45,061 bases of DNA from Zygnema cylindricum (taxonomy: Eukaryota; Streptophyta; Zygnematophyceae; Zygnematales; Zygnemataceae). Of this stretch, positions 1 through 10,928 are shown one piece after another. The translations under genes were made by a program, and so were the position numbers. The first letter of the stretch is position 1. Each line of letters opens with the position of its first letter. The notes beneath the pieces are model-generated. The model did no database searches, was not told where the DNA came from, and worked only from the letters and a program-made list of their open reading frames with translations. The stretch is from assembly GCA_037447655.1 (NCBI GenBank), contig JBBHKE010001854.1, positions 1 to 45,061 on the forward strand. Reading direction: 5' to 3'.

Positions 1-281
1 TGACGTTTGCACTACGCGGTTTGTTAAAACGCAGTTACATGATAACGGCCTGTATTAAATCATTGTTTGTACTTTTTTACTTAATAAAGTACAATTTTGC
101 ACGGTCGGAGGTCGTCCGTACTCCACAGTATTTAAAACGAACCTATATTAGATTTAAAAACGCTAATTAAACTTTACCTTAAATAGAATAATTATAATCA
201 TTTACTCTATTTCATGTGGTAGAGTCGAAATTTCGAGCGACCGAATTAGAGTAATTTACTGTAATTACGATTTGCGGTGTA
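1..281 (-). mobile_element. Partial MITE of the TACACCGCGAATCG family, cut by the window edge
   Basis: The segment ends with the inverted form of TACACCGCGAATCG (as ...CGATTTGCGGTGTA). It matches the reverse complement of the first ~280 bp of the complete element at 5406-5906, including the internal core with TATTTAAA and GTACAATTTTGCACGG. The other end lies outside the window. No coding capacity is visible, so it is a non-autonomous DNA element. Several diverged copies of the same family lie in this window. Confidence 0.75.
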
Positions 282-740
282 ATGTTGTGTATAGCCAAGA
301 AACTTTCCGTGATAAATTCGATTCTGATAATTATCGGTTATCGAACGGTGAGGTGTCCCAATATATCGCACCAAGACCAACAAATTCCTTCTTGGCGATA
401 AGTAGAAAATTTATAGTACTCTGTATAATAGTACTTTATAATATATTGTATTATATTATTGACTGTATTTAGCGTGGCATGCCGCCTACGACAATCTATT
501 TTGTAGTCTGTGTAACACGACTTCAATACTGACAACTATCCGTATAATTGTGCGGAATCAAGTGTATAATTATCGCCAATAATTATCGGTACCAATGTTG
601 CCGCGATAAAATACCGATCGTACCAGTTTTTTATTGCGATAGCAACAGTCTCGATATATTGTGCCAATATATCGATTGTCGGTAAGTCAAAAAAAGGGGC
701 GTACCAGTTACGGACAAACGCCTACCGTTACACAACACTA
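280..740. mobile_element. Putative second MITE family with ends TAATGTTGTGTA / TACACAACACTA
   Basis: The ends TAATGTTGTGTA (280-291) and TACACAACACTA (729-740) form a near-perfect 12-bp inverted repeat of the TAGTGTTG type, which is common in hAT-like elements. The interior is rich in TATCG/CGATA words, such as AATATATCG and CGATAAAATACCGATCG. A similar interior and the same right terminus (CGATACACAACACTA) recur near 31.88 kb. I could not find a matching 8-bp target duplication, so the boundaries are tentative. No coding region is visible. Confidence 0.45.
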
Positions 741-1441
741 CTATGTACCCTACTAGAAAAAACTACAAAAATATCATTTGAACCGTCTTGCTATGTAATC
801 AAACCGTTTAGTTGTTCACTCCTAAAAAAGGGGGGGGGGCAAAATCCTTGCACTCTAAGGATTACTCACAAAAAAGCGGTTTCACTATGGCCACCATCAC
901 TAGTTCAGTAAAAAAGTGCGTACCATAGATATAGTACACAAATACATAGTTTTGATCACTAGCATAGGTCATCTTCCATTCAACGTGAATAATTTTGTAC
1001 GTTGTTGTTTAGCAAAATAATGTTGTTTTACATTACTTTTGGCTTTAGCCTCTAAGTTGTAAGTATTTTATTCTAAAAAGCGCGTTTAGTGAATCCAATG
1101 TCTTCAACAAATAGACTTAACACCTTAAATTTATAATTAATAATGTTTTCTTTTTTATTTTTATCGTGCTAAAAAGTTTAAAGGGACAAAGGACACTTTA
1201 AAAAAACAACAATTTCAAAACCAACAAGAAAAAATAAAACACCCAAACAAAAATTGTGCAATCAATCACCAACATAACTAGAAAACCACTAAAAAGTAAA
1301 AACAGCCCCGTCAAATACCCAAATAGTGTGGAGTATACTGAGGGACACCCGGAATTCACCTTCCTATTTCTATTTGAGCAACAATCGAAGAAAACAATTG
1401 GCACCGGCAATTTGTTTTTTTCTCTAACGACATCTATATGG
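741..1441. other. Gene-free AT-rich spacer
   Basis: Short ORFs here lack any recognisable motif. A run of ten G residues (about 830-839) and scattered A/T runs are the only notable features. Confidence 0.6.
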
Positions 1442-1984
1442 TACACCGCGAATCGTTATTAGTGTCAAAGATTAAATAGTGCTGAAGAAAATTTACCGTA
1501 ATTGATGCTAATTAAGGATTTGAAATTTTTCAAAAAAAAGGTGTATTATAATTTCGGCGTTTATGCTAATTTGGGAACAGCAAAAATGGAATATTCGCCG
1601 TACTATTATATACATTAATATATGTATCCACACAAAATATTAGAAATCGTACGCCATCGCGAATCTAACATATCCGTACATGCTATACTAATTTTTGTGT
1701 CAGACTAATCCCATTTTTTTGAGCGCACGTTCCTATGCGTGCGCGTCTGATTTAATTATTTTTTTGTAAATTTTCACTTGAAAAGGTACATTTTTGTACG
1801 GTCTTATATCGACCGTACACCACACTATTTATATTTTATTGTAATTTCGGGCTTTACTTTATTTTGTAGAGTACCTTAATTAACGTCAAGGAAAAATTAA
1901 AATCATGTATCCTATTTGAAAAAAAAAAAAAAAAATTAAGAACCCAAATTAGCGACTTTGACACTAATAACGACTCGCGGTGTA
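1442..1984. mobile_element. MITE (543 bp), TACACCGCGAATCG family, TTATTAGTGT subtype
   Basis: It begins TACACCGCGAATCGTTATTA and ends with the near-exact inverse, ...TAATAACGACTCGCGGTGTA. The interior keeps the family core (GTACGGTC..., ACCACACTATTTA). TA occurs at both outer edges, consistent with a TA target duplication or with TA being part of the terminal repeat. It has no coding capacity. Confidence 0.75.
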
Positions 1985-2107
1985 TTTTGTCCGCGGGATT
2001 TGCCGTTATTTTGATTTCTGTACGGATCTCACAATTTTTTGAACGGTTGCATTTGTCGAGAATGCCAAACACACGTGTGGTAACCCTAGTGTCGCCGATT
2101 TTGCAAA

Positions 2108-3047
2108 TACACCGTGTATCGCTATTAGTGTTAATTTAGAGCGTTGTTCCATTAGGCGATCTCAGTAAACGTCAAAAATTCGTCTACTGAAGCCATCGTT
2201 CCATAATTCCATTGTGTCGGGTCAGTAACCGACATTGAATTGGCGTGGCGAAATTTTATTGGTCCACGTAATAGATGAATACGATTTTAAAAATCTTCAA
2301 AGAATCTCTGAGAGCAAATTGTGACCACCTATTCGTACCAGCGAAGGTAAAAAGTGACTCGTACGACGTATTGAATAAAATCTATACGGGCAGACGAAAC
2401 TTAAGATTTGTAAAGCGTGCGAAAATGTCAGAATGGTTAGTGGATGGCAACAGGCGCGTGAAACAATATCCTCCGTCAAAGATTTTTTTGCGTCTTCCGG
2501 TGGCCTCGCATCCTCCCTGGCGGAAGGCACATGTCATACGCGACGTGTACTCACCTGGTCGCGCGGTCGTCGTGGATATTTGTTCACTTTTCCACGAGGC
2601 ACGATGTTATTCGTTCAGGCGCTAAGAATTGACCTACTCCGGGTCACTTGTTGCGAACTGGAAGTGTAAGACGATGTAGTATCCGATTATGCATCCGACG
2701 GTCCACGTTTACGCTCATAAACGTGGAGAATCAAATCCCTCATTCAGTAGGCTTGTTTTTCTGACATTTTATTTTTTTTGGTACGGCATTGTACGAAAGA
2801 GTACGGCTTTCAGTAGACAACAGCATTTTTCCCCTAATGAAACCTTACCCTTAATCTTTTCGCGACTTAAAACATCTTTTTCCCGTACAACACTTGTCCT
2901 ATTTTCAATTTGAGACCGCCAATCGGAAGCTGAAAACGTTGCCTTTCAATCGCAACTGTCAGATCTACAATCGGCAATGTGTGTACGGAGAAATAATGTT
3001 TTAAGAGACTAAAAAAAACATTTACACTAATAACGATTCACGGTGTA
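2108..3047. mobile_element. Longer MITE-like element (940 bp) with the same termini
   Basis: The termini TACACCGTGTATCGCTATTA and ...TAATAACGATTCACGGTGTA pair over roughly 27 bp with a few mismatches. The middle (ORFs at 2275-2669) shows no known domain and differs from the 500-bp copies. It may therefore be a differently derived internal deletion of the parent transposon, or a copy holding an unrelated insertion. Confidence 0.6.
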
Positions 3048-3867
3048 CTGAATAGAAAAAAATCTCCCGGTCAGCATATCTGTAGATTACCATATGATGA
3101 TTCCACCGATTGCCAGGCTGGCAATTTCTAATGGCTCAGCTCGTCGTAAAAAAAAAAAAACAAAAAAAAGTTTTTAGTATTCCGATCGGAAACTACGGGC
3201 TTTACGCGATCGGGCCACTTTTAGCTAAACGACAAAAATGTACGCACGAGATTAACCGTCCGATTATTGCCCAAGCAGAATCTGACGGATGTAAAATTTA
3301 AGTCTTGATTACTGTTCAATCTGATGAGTGGACGACAATAGAAAATGATAATGATGATAATGATCGTCACCATTCTGACAGGTCGATATCACGGCCTGTG
3401 AAGCGACAAAATTCGAGCTGAGTGCCAGACGACAGTTTTCTTTCCAGATCGTTGGCCGTCGCCGTTACATTCAAAGCTGGTCTTCGTGAGTACACGTCGG
3501 CACAAATCGACAAATTTAACACATGGTGCCAGCCGTGTCAGGATTTCTTTCCAAGCTGGTGAAGATTCACTCTACTATTCTGCATATTTTCATCATCAGA
3601 AGAAGACAAAATACAAGGCAACAAATGTAATCTTGACATTATTTTTTCGATGAAACGTGTCAGATTTACATCAGGAGGATTTACATTCTGCTAAATTTAG
3701 GTAATTCCGTACAGGATTGTTTCGATTCGTGCAGGAGGGTTTCCTGGTCGCTATAATTGTTTTTTTTGTCGTTTGTGCCAGATACACGAGCAAAGGCTAT
3801 TGCAAGAAGCAATCATTTCAAAAAAGTAGAGAATTGTTGCTTTGTGCAAATTTCGGAGTGTCTGAAT

Positions 3868-3936
3868 TTTTTTTTTAGGTTTTTTAGGGTTATTTAGGGT
3901 TTGTTAGGATTTTTCAGGGTTTGTTAGGGTTTTATT
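3868..3936 (+). repeat. Degenerate telomere-like TTTAGGG/TTAGGG tract
   Basis: About seven loosely spaced copies of variants such as TTTAGGTTTT, TTAGGGTT, TTTAGGGTTT and TTAGGATTT run in one direction. Plant telomeres use TTTAGGG, so this is an interstitial telomere-like or telo-box-rich patch, too degenerate and short to be a telomere. Confidence 0.6.
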
Positions 3937-4262
3937 CTATTATTTTCACGTCGCAAAAAGGATAATGATTCGTCCACGTCGGCAGTTAGATTTAAAACAA
4001 ATTGAAACGAGTACATTAGTCAATAAATAAATACACCGCACATTTTTGTTTTTTCCGTCCTAGTTTTTTCTTTTTGTCTGTACTGGCCACACGAATAATG
4101 ATTGGTAACAAAAATAGCGCGACGAAAGCTCGTTACGAGATCACTTTCGTGATTTCCGTTGAATTTTTGAATGCATATATCATGTTCGAAATTTTTCGAT
4201 TTCCGTTGGTTGCCGTCCTGACACGTACATTCATTATCCAGCGTGTCGCGGCTCAATTTTTC

Positions 4263-4304
4263 CTGTAAATGGTGATGTACCTCGAGGTACATCACCATTT
4301 ACAG
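4263..4304. repeat. Perfect 42-bp palindrome
   Basis: Two 21-base arms (4263-4283 and 4284-4304) are exact reverse complements with no spacer, centred on CTCGAG. The match stops abruptly at both outer ends. It could form a cruciform or a foldback transcript. No coding or terminal-repeat context explains it. Confidence 0.9.
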
Positions 4305-4909
4305 AAACTTTCGACGCGAATGCTTCGCGAAAAAACATTTGTGGCAAGATTCTCTGTAATGTTGTTCGCTTATAAAAATAAAATAAGAGGTACAACGTAG
4401 TACGGATAAGTCCGGATTTCTGTAAAGAGCCTCACTTTTCGTCTGATGGAACGCCACCCTGAGTCTCAAAAAACTGAAAAGGACAAATTCCCATGGTTTG
4501 CCTCTTTTGGACTTCCCGTAGCCAATAAAAAGTGCTTTTGTATTTTAGTGGAAGCTGAAAGTCTATGTTAAATGAGACCGCGTCGATATTCGAAAGCTCC
4601 TTTGTGACGTGGCTTCCTACACCTACTGCCACGTGACGACATTTCCGGAGCCCAGTACTAATCATCATATACGGTAATCCGCCCTAACCGTCACACAATA
4701 TTTGAATTTTTGAGTATTTGAATTTTTGAAGTCCACTTTGAATGACAAAAATCTTCGCGAGCCCGTCAAGAATATCGGGGTCCAATCGGGAGACCAATCA
4801 GCGCGTGACTGACGAAATCATTAGGGTTTTGTTTCGTACAGTAGTACAACCATAAAAGTCGTACTGACAAAATGTACTTTCTTGTTTTAAAATTTTAAAG
4901 TTTGAAATA

Positions 4910-5402
4910 TACACCGTGAATCGCTATTAGCGTAATAAAAAATATAGCGTAATGAAACAATTAGCGTACTTTACGGTAAATAGTGTTTTTTCGGGTACAC
5001 CATGATACTAATTTATCATGTACTCTAATTTGTAAACTGCTTTGTAAAAAATTTCGGCACATAATGTGTCCATACTAAAACATGTATATGTACGAAATTG
5101 TTCAAATCGTACGCCGTCGCGTTTTTTTTACATCTGCGTATCCCGGAAAATATTTACGCAATTATATATTATTATATTTTCTGTACTTTTAAATGTAAAA
5201 AGGTACGAAATAATACATTTCTGATAGTCCGTACACCACACTATTTAAAAGGACACTAAATTACAGTTATGAACCGTATTGAGCGGGGTACCTCAAATAA
5301 CGTGCAAAAACATTTAGCGTACTTTATTCCATTTGAGAATTTGCCCCAAAAAAAGGGGTACCCCAATTAGCGTCATGTACGCTAATAGCGATTCACGGTG
5401 TA
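4910..5402. mobile_element. MITE (493 bp), TACACCGTGAATCG subtype
   Basis: It begins TACACCGTGAATCGCTATTA and ends ...TAATAGCGATTCACGGTGTA, a near-perfect inverted repeat of about 24 bp. Internal family core: GTCCGTACACCACACTATTTAA at about 5228-5249. It is separated by only three bases from the next copy of the same family, so two members are tandem neighbours. Confidence 0.8.
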
Positions 5403-5405
5403 CTG

Positions 5406-5906
5406 TACACCGCGAATCGTAATTAGAGTAAATTACTCTAATTCGGTCGCTCGAAATTTCGACTCAATCACATGAAATAGAGTAAATGATTATAAATTTT
5501 TCATTATTTTATTTAAGGAAAAGTTTAATTAGCATTTTAATTCTAATATAGGTTCGTTTTAAATAGTGTGGAGTACGGACGACCTCCGACCGTGCAAAAT
5601 TGTACTTTATTAAGTAAAAAAGTACAAATAATGATTTAATACAGGTAGTTATCATGTAAATGCGTTTTAAAAACCACGTAGTGCAAACGTCATAGTGACG
5701 ATAAACAGTACGTTTTGCCAAATTCTGTGCGAATACCTTATTTGCAGTAGAGGATATTAGCGTGCCAAATTAGAGTACTTATATAAATTAGAGTAAACTT
5801 CATAGTTGAAACAGCTCTATTACATAAATTAGCGTTCATTACTCTAATTTTTTTATTTTTTTTGTACTCTAATTATTTTATTACTCTAATTACGATTCGC
5901 GGTGTA
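5406..5906. mobile_element. MITE (501 bp), reference copy of the family
   Basis: It begins TACACCGCGAATCGTAATTA and ends with the exact inverse, TAATTACGATTCGCGGTGTA; pairing continues through AGAGTAA. The first ~280 bp match 1-281, 14886-15175 and 17070-17298 in inverted orientation. There is no ORF of note. The conserved interior contains a TATTTAAA-like box next to CCACACTATTTAA, and this is more conserved than the flanks. Confidence 0.85.
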
Positions 5907-6381
5907 CTATAGCTTGGAAGTCCGGGTTTACTTTTTTACGTGTGGTTGAGAGTTAGTCCGGGTTAACTTTTTAACGTGTGGGTGAGAATTCCGTGTATCA
6001 AGGAAAATGAGAAGCGACAAAACTGGAAATACTTTTATGATATTTTCGTACACAAAAAATAGGATAGTCTGCGACAACATCGAATCTATAGATGTCATAT
6101 TCGTACAGATTTGGACTTTTTTACAAAAACTACGTAGTATTCGTTTGTTTCGTAGCTTTTGTAAATTTCGTACGTCTCAACTATACAGAAAATTGTACGG
6201 ACATTTAAAAAAAAATGTTGGTTCATTTACGCGCGCGAATTATCATCTATCCTCCACTCCTCTTTCACACTCTTTCACACTCCTTCACAAGAAGCCGCCA
6301 TTGGAGACGCTATAAAATCGGCCATTAAACTTGTCATTGAACCCACCCTTCAAGTTTCCACGAAACGAAAGAGAAGCATCC
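5907..6381. other. Upstream part of the hAT relic; short tandem duplication
   Basis: Two copies of a ~33-bp unit (GTCCGGGTTTACTTTTTTAC... and GTCCGGGTTAACTTTTTAAC...) lie at about 5921-5985. The rest, up to the ATG at 6382, has no domain of its own and may be the 5' non-coding end of the hAT element whose BED finger follows. Confidence 0.4.
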
Positions 6382-6786
6382 ATGCCTAGGCCAAAAGGAA
6401 TCAAGTGGGATCACGTTAAGGCTCCAGACGGTGTGTTGCTTAGGAATAACAAAATATGCATCTCCAGATACTGCAATTTTGAATACAATGGTCAAGCAAC
6501 CAGGATTAGAAACCATATGCTTGGAAATGTTAAAAGTGGGGGCATTAAAGCTTGCATTTTATGTCTAGATGAAGTGCAAGCGGAGTTAAATGAAAACTGC
6601 AAAATGTTCTCATGGCTCTCAAAAACGTGTCATATCCGATTTGGATGAACTCACTAGATATCCTCGATCTGGATCTAGCCAAATAAGCAAGGTACAAGGT
6701 GTTAAAAAAACAAATATATATATATACATACAGTATGCATAACAAAAAAAAGGTGGGTGTAGCATAGGCAAAGGCTTTTGAAATTA
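6382..6786 (+). pseudogene. hAT transposase, N-terminal BED-finger part (broken)
   Basis: The reading frame from the ATG at 6382 starts MPRPKGIKWDHVKAPDGVLL and runs to a stop near 6648. It has the BED-finger layout of plant hAT transposases: a W-x-H-V start, a Y-C pair, then YNGQATRIRNHMLG with the zinc-binding His, then a Gly-Gly-Ile-x-x-Cys stretch. The usual first Cys of the C-x-Y-C pair reads Ser (ISRYC), so zinc binding is probably lost. After 6648 further broken coding sequence is visible up to the copia insertion, for example VA-stop-AKAF at about 6760-6778. The frame resumes beyond the copia element at 12351. In an intact copy the protein would bind transposon ends and catalyse excision; this copy is dead. 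Confidence 0.75.
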
Positions 6787-7685
6787 TGTGGTCTCCATTA
6801 ACCCACAGAATGAGCAGCCCATGTAAAGCCTCTAGGATAATATTTGACCCATTCACTTTCCCACTGAATAAGTGCCACCCAGGCACACAAATATTCAAAC
6901 CACCCACGCCCCTTTGAGGACAAGATTCCCTTGGGTCAAACGCAAAAAGAATCACTCAATTTGCTCCCCTGGGCAGTAAGTTATGGCTGGCCAAAGATGG
7001 CCTATAAATACAAAAGGTCACCTTGAGAGAGGCGCCTCAAACACGCTAGGTCCCTTAACTCCTACTCACAACTACTTACTACTCTGCCCTCGGCCAATCA
7101 AAAGGGTGTATAGTACAAGAAGGTACAATGGCCGATTGTACTTCTTGTACGGCCATTGTACAACATGGCCTTCTGGTTGACACTTGTCAACATGGGAGCC
7201 ATTGTTCATCCTCCTATCCTTTCTAGGGTCCAATGATGTGGCACCACGTCGCATAGCACGCCGCTATGTTCGAAAGCCGCCAAAGATTCATTCAGGTTTG
7301 GCGCGGGCGACGACGTCCGTCCGATCATGTATTTTACACGGTTAGATTCGCGTCCGCGAGCGTCGTTTGACTATAGATGTCGTTTCGTCAATTTTGGTTT
7401 GTTTTAATAAAAGTGGCGTTTTCCTTAACACTTTAAATACATAGCAAATTGATTACGTGTATCTTTTTGCTAACGCCTTAATGGTTAAGGCGTACGTCTA
7501 TGTAATATTATGTAGACCCAAGTTCAAATATCATTTAGTACATCATTTTGGCAATCTATCAATTGTGTTTGCTTGTCTGCCTGTTTCTTTTTGTCTTTGG
7601 CGGCAGCAATGGTGACTCTCTCTCTCTCTCCTCTTCACTCTAGGTTCTAAATTAAGAAGTGAATATTAATTACTTCTTTTCAACA
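6787..7685 (-). repeat. Left (3') LTR of the copia element
   Basis: It aligns end to end with 11454-12350 with scattered substitutions and small indels. It starts TGTGGTCTCC and ends TTTTCAACA on the plus strand, giving TG...CA ends. It holds a hairpin pairing GTACAAGAAG with CTTCTTGTAC (7113-7150), a TATAAATA on the plus strand near 7004, a plus-strand AATAAA near 7407, and a tRNA-like module. Confidence 0.9.
7469..7542 (+). other. tRNA-like / SINE-like module inside the left LTR
   Basis: On the plus strand a box A-like TGGTTAAGGCG is followed about 35 nt later by a box B-like AAGTTCAAATATC. Between them is a hairpin GTCTA...TAGAC in the anticodon-arm position. The first part also forms an exact hairpin, CGCCTTAA/TTAAGGCG. 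It lies antisense to the copia genes. It has no complete acceptor stem and is not a functional tRNA gene. The right LTR carries the same module. Confidence 0.4.
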
Positions 7686-7698
7686 CTCACCTTAATTC

Positions 7699-9390
7699 TT
7701 AGTCAACTTTTAATTTAAGTCCACAATTTTCTATACCGAATTTTAACTTAGGAGTAGGTATAGGTTTTGTCATCATGTCTGCAATCATCTCTTTATCACT
7801 TTTTAAAACCAGTTTAGTTATTTTATTCTCAACCTTCTCTTTGACAAAGCTTAGTCTTATATCCATATGTTTAGCTTTGAAATGGTGTTTTTGATTAGCT
7901 ACGATAGAGATAACAGCTTGATTATTACAAAAGACATTCTGAGTCCTAGATTTCATAAACCCAAGTTCTTCGAGTAGAGATTTGACCCACATTAATTCTT
8001 TAGTGGCAGCACATGAAACAATGTATTCATTCTCCATAGTGGACTGAACAACTACTTTTTGCTATTTCATATTTCAACAGCATGCACCAAACCCATTTCG
8101 GAACACATATCCAGTTGTACATTGTCTCAAAGGCACATCCCCATAACTGGCATCACTCGAAGTGGTGATGTCAGTGTGCTCCCCTCCCAAATGTAACCAT
8201 AATTCCCTTGTTCCCACCAAATATCTCCTCACTCTTTTGGCTGCAACCCAGTCGCTTTTCCTAGGTTCATTTAGACTTCTACTGAGAACACCTATAGCCG
8301 CAGCAATGTCCGGACGTGTACAATTCATAAAGTAAATTAAACTGCCTACAATTTGCCGATAAGGAATTCCTTCCATAAACCTCTTTTCTTCCTCATCCAT
8401 CTCATCATTCAAAATGAATATCCCTCCCTCTTCACTCCCCTTTGATACTTTCTTTAGATCCATGGGAGTGGTACACCCATTTGCTTTCTCCATTTGAAGC
8501 TTTTCTAGCACATTATCGATAGCTTCTTTCCGAGTGAGTCTTATAATTCTATTCCCTCTATCCCTCTCTATTTGAATCCCCAAAATGTATTTTGCTTCGC
8601 CGAGATCTTTCGTGTCAAACCGATTTCTCAGATAATGTTTGAGTTTGTTAATTTTATCTAAGGACTTACTTAAAACTAACAAATCATCAACATAAATAGC
8701 AATAAATATCACTCCATTTTCATCCTCAAATAAATATATGGAGTGATCTGAACTTATTCTAATGTATCCTAAACTTGTCAAAAATTCGTCCAATTTTATG
8801 TTCCATTGCCGCGGGGCTTGCTTAAGGCCATTAAGTGATTTTATCAGTTCCCACACCTTGTTTTCTTCTCCACTTTCCACGAATCCTTCCGGTTGCCTCA
8901 TGTAGATTTATTTTTCCAACTCTCCGTGTAAGAAGTCGGTTTTAATATCCATATGGAGTATTTCCATATCCTTTGTTGCGGCTAAACTTAAGAGGATTCT
9001 GACAAAAGAGAATCAGACTACGGGTGCAAAGGTTTCTTCATAGTTTATTCGGTCTTTCTAAGTATAACCTTTAGCTACCAACCTAGCCTTGTATCTTTCA
9101 ATGGTATTATTTGGGTTTAGTTTAAGCTTAATAACCCACTTAGATCCAATCGGTTTTCTGTCCGATGGACAATCTACCAACTCCCATTTATTGGCTTCCA
9201 TGATATAGGTCATTTCTTCACTGATGGTAGTGATCCACCGGCTACTTTCTAGGGAATTTATGGCCTCGGAGTATTTCTGAGGTTCTTCTGGGTGAGACAT
9301 CTTTGTGAGTTTGTTATTTACATGTCTTTCTTGAAGCCGTTTACTACTTCTTTTTCCTCCTTCAAAATTTGACGTCGGTATGGAAAGCAT
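7699..9390 (-). pseudogene. copia reverse transcriptase and RNase H (broken)
   Basis: One frame runs from 9390 to 7699 with several stops. RT begins at W-x-x-A/S-I-x-E-like SRWITTISEEM and KPIGSKWVIKLKLNPNN...YKARLVAKGYT, followed by a stop. Then comes a catalytic-Asp block HMDIKTDFLHGELEK with stops on either side, SLNGLKQAPRQW, and the intact active-site box YVDD in FIAIYVDDLLVLSKS. The TRPDIAAAIGVLSR and VRRYLVGTRELWL motifs lead into RNase H (SDASYGD, then after two stops ENEYIVSCAATKELMWVKSL). Its end is CGLKLKVD with a stop, followed at once by the purine-rich tract and 3' LTR. In a live element this would make cDNA. Confidence 0.9.
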
Positions 9391-9609
9391 CCTCGGGTTT
9401 CGTTTAGGAATATTTTAATCTCCCCTATCTTCCAATTCCGGTGTTTGATCATGTTCCTCGTCACTTTCCATTTCGTATTGTGGTGTTACCTCGGATGTTG
9501 TCTTTTCGTCTTTCTCCTTTGGTACATCTGTAGATTTTTCCTTCTCCTCGTCTTCTTTCTCTTTATTTCCCAAGTCAAAGTCAGAATACTGACCCGATTC
9601 AAATGTGAT

Positions 9610-9990
9610 TTAGACTTCTTTGTTATATTTGAATGGATCAATAGACTTTACGTCATTCATCACCACTATGTGTTTTACCAAAATGATATCTCTCTTTTTC
9701 AAGTCACACAATCGATATCCTTTTGTGCTCTCATCATATCCTACAAGATATCGTGGTTTCCCTCTTTTTTCTAACTTCCATTTAGTCTTATCAGAATCCA
9801 AACTGTAGACTTGACTTCCGAACACTCTCAAACTAGACAAATCTGGTTTTCTTCCCGTCCACCTTTCATACGGAGTTTCCTCCTTATTTGCCGAAGTTAG
9901 CACTCTATTTTTGATGAAGTTAGCATAGTTCATAGACTCATCCCAAAACTACAATCCTATTTTTTTATCAGTTAGCATACTTCTAGACAT
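9610..9990 (-). pseudogene. copia integrase C-terminal region (broken)
   Basis: The readable stretch includes MSRSML, then FWDESMNYANFIKNR, a variant of the family's FWxEAvnxAxYixNR. It continues through EETPYERWTGRKPDLSSLRV and RGKPRYLVGYDESTKGYRL, the conserved tail before RT in plant copia elements. It is in a different frame from 9996-10838 and the two do not join cleanly, showing a frameshift plus deletion. Confidence 0.8.
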
Positions 9991-9995
9991 ATCTC

Positions 9996-10928
9996 CTAAA
10001 GTTTTTTCTCATGATGGATTCCTTCTTCTTTAAGAAATTCTTCAAATTCCTTTGAGGTGTATTTTTTCCCATTATCACTTCTTATCTCTTTTATTGAGGT
10101 TTCATGCAATTTTTCACTCCATACTTTGTATTCTTTAAAACATCTTAGTACCTCTGACTTGGGTCTAAGAAAATATACCTTAGTGTATCTAGACGAATTA
10201 TATGTAATGGATAGCATCCATCTTTTTCCCCCATGTGAAACATACCTAGCTGGTCCCCAAACATCATTGTGAACTACATCTAATACTCTCTCTCTTATAA
10301 ATGTGGATGCTTTTGGAAATAGAAGTCTATGAATCTTTCTTTGGCCACATCCACTACAATCATCTGAGGTCTCATCATCTCCAAACTCAATTCCATCCAC
10401 TATTCCGTTTTTCTTCTTTTTCTTTAATCTATCTAGATTCACATGCCCCAACCTCTTCTGCCAAAGCATCATATCACTTCCACACGAGTAGAGAACACCC
10501 TTTTCATTGCAAAGTACAATTCTGAACATTCCTTGACTACCCTTTTCAGCTATGAAATAAACCTCTTTATAAAAGCTAGTTGTGAAGATTCCTTTCTTAG
10601 TTCTTGTTTTGAACTCTTTTTCATCTAGAACAGTTGTAGAGACTAGATTCTTGCTAAGTTGTGGAATCTTAAGAACATCTGAGAGTGTTACAATTGAAGC
10701 CTTTCCATCAACTAGAACTTTTAAATCAACTGATCCAACAAGACTTGTGGTTTCTACTCTACCAACTCCATACTCTATCTCAATTGTTGGAATTTTTCTT
10801 AATTTAGTAGACCACCTCTTATCTTTGCACATATGCATTATGGCCCCTGAGTTTATGATCCACCCATCCTCAGGTGGATCCCTCTTACCTCCGAAAGCAC
10901 ACTTTTGTCTCCGTAGAATGTTTGCATG
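9996..10928 (-). pseudogene. copia protease and integrase N-terminal/catalytic region (broken)
   Basis: It follows the gag stop in the same frame. The protease motif reads WIINSGAIMHMCKD, where copia proteases have an Asp in D-S-G-A, so the catalytic Asp is Asn. The pre-integrase zinc region reads LWQKRLGHVNLDRL...CSGCGQRK; the usual first His of LWHxRLGH is Gln. The integrase core keeps two acidic residues, in VHNDVWGP and IRSDNGKKYTSKEFEEF. The frame ends just after EGIHHEK. The block that normally follows and carries the third catalytic residue (Glu) is absent, and the next integrase sequence is in a different frame. The protein cannot be active. Confidence 0.85.

Larger units (their letters stand above)
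3048..4909. other. Gene-free spacer with telomere-like tract and palindrome
   Basis: No ORF here has a recognisable domain. The region contains the TTTAGGG-like tract and the 42-bp palindrome listed separately. A short hairpin, CGCGAATGCTTCGCG, lies just after the palindrome, at about 4315-4330. Confidence 0.55.

Noticed and set aside
2275-2669. 116-codon ORF as a gene
   Set aside because: It lies inside a TIR-bounded repeat, has an overlapping ORF of similar size in another frame, and shows no domain.
6545-6955. 136-residue minus-strand ORF at the left LTR
   Set aside because: It overlaps the LTR and hAT sequence; the part shared with 11401-11688 is simply LTR homology.
7469-7542. Functional tRNA gene
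   Set aside because: There is no acceptor stem and the T-arm is imperfect; only the pol III box-like pattern is supported.
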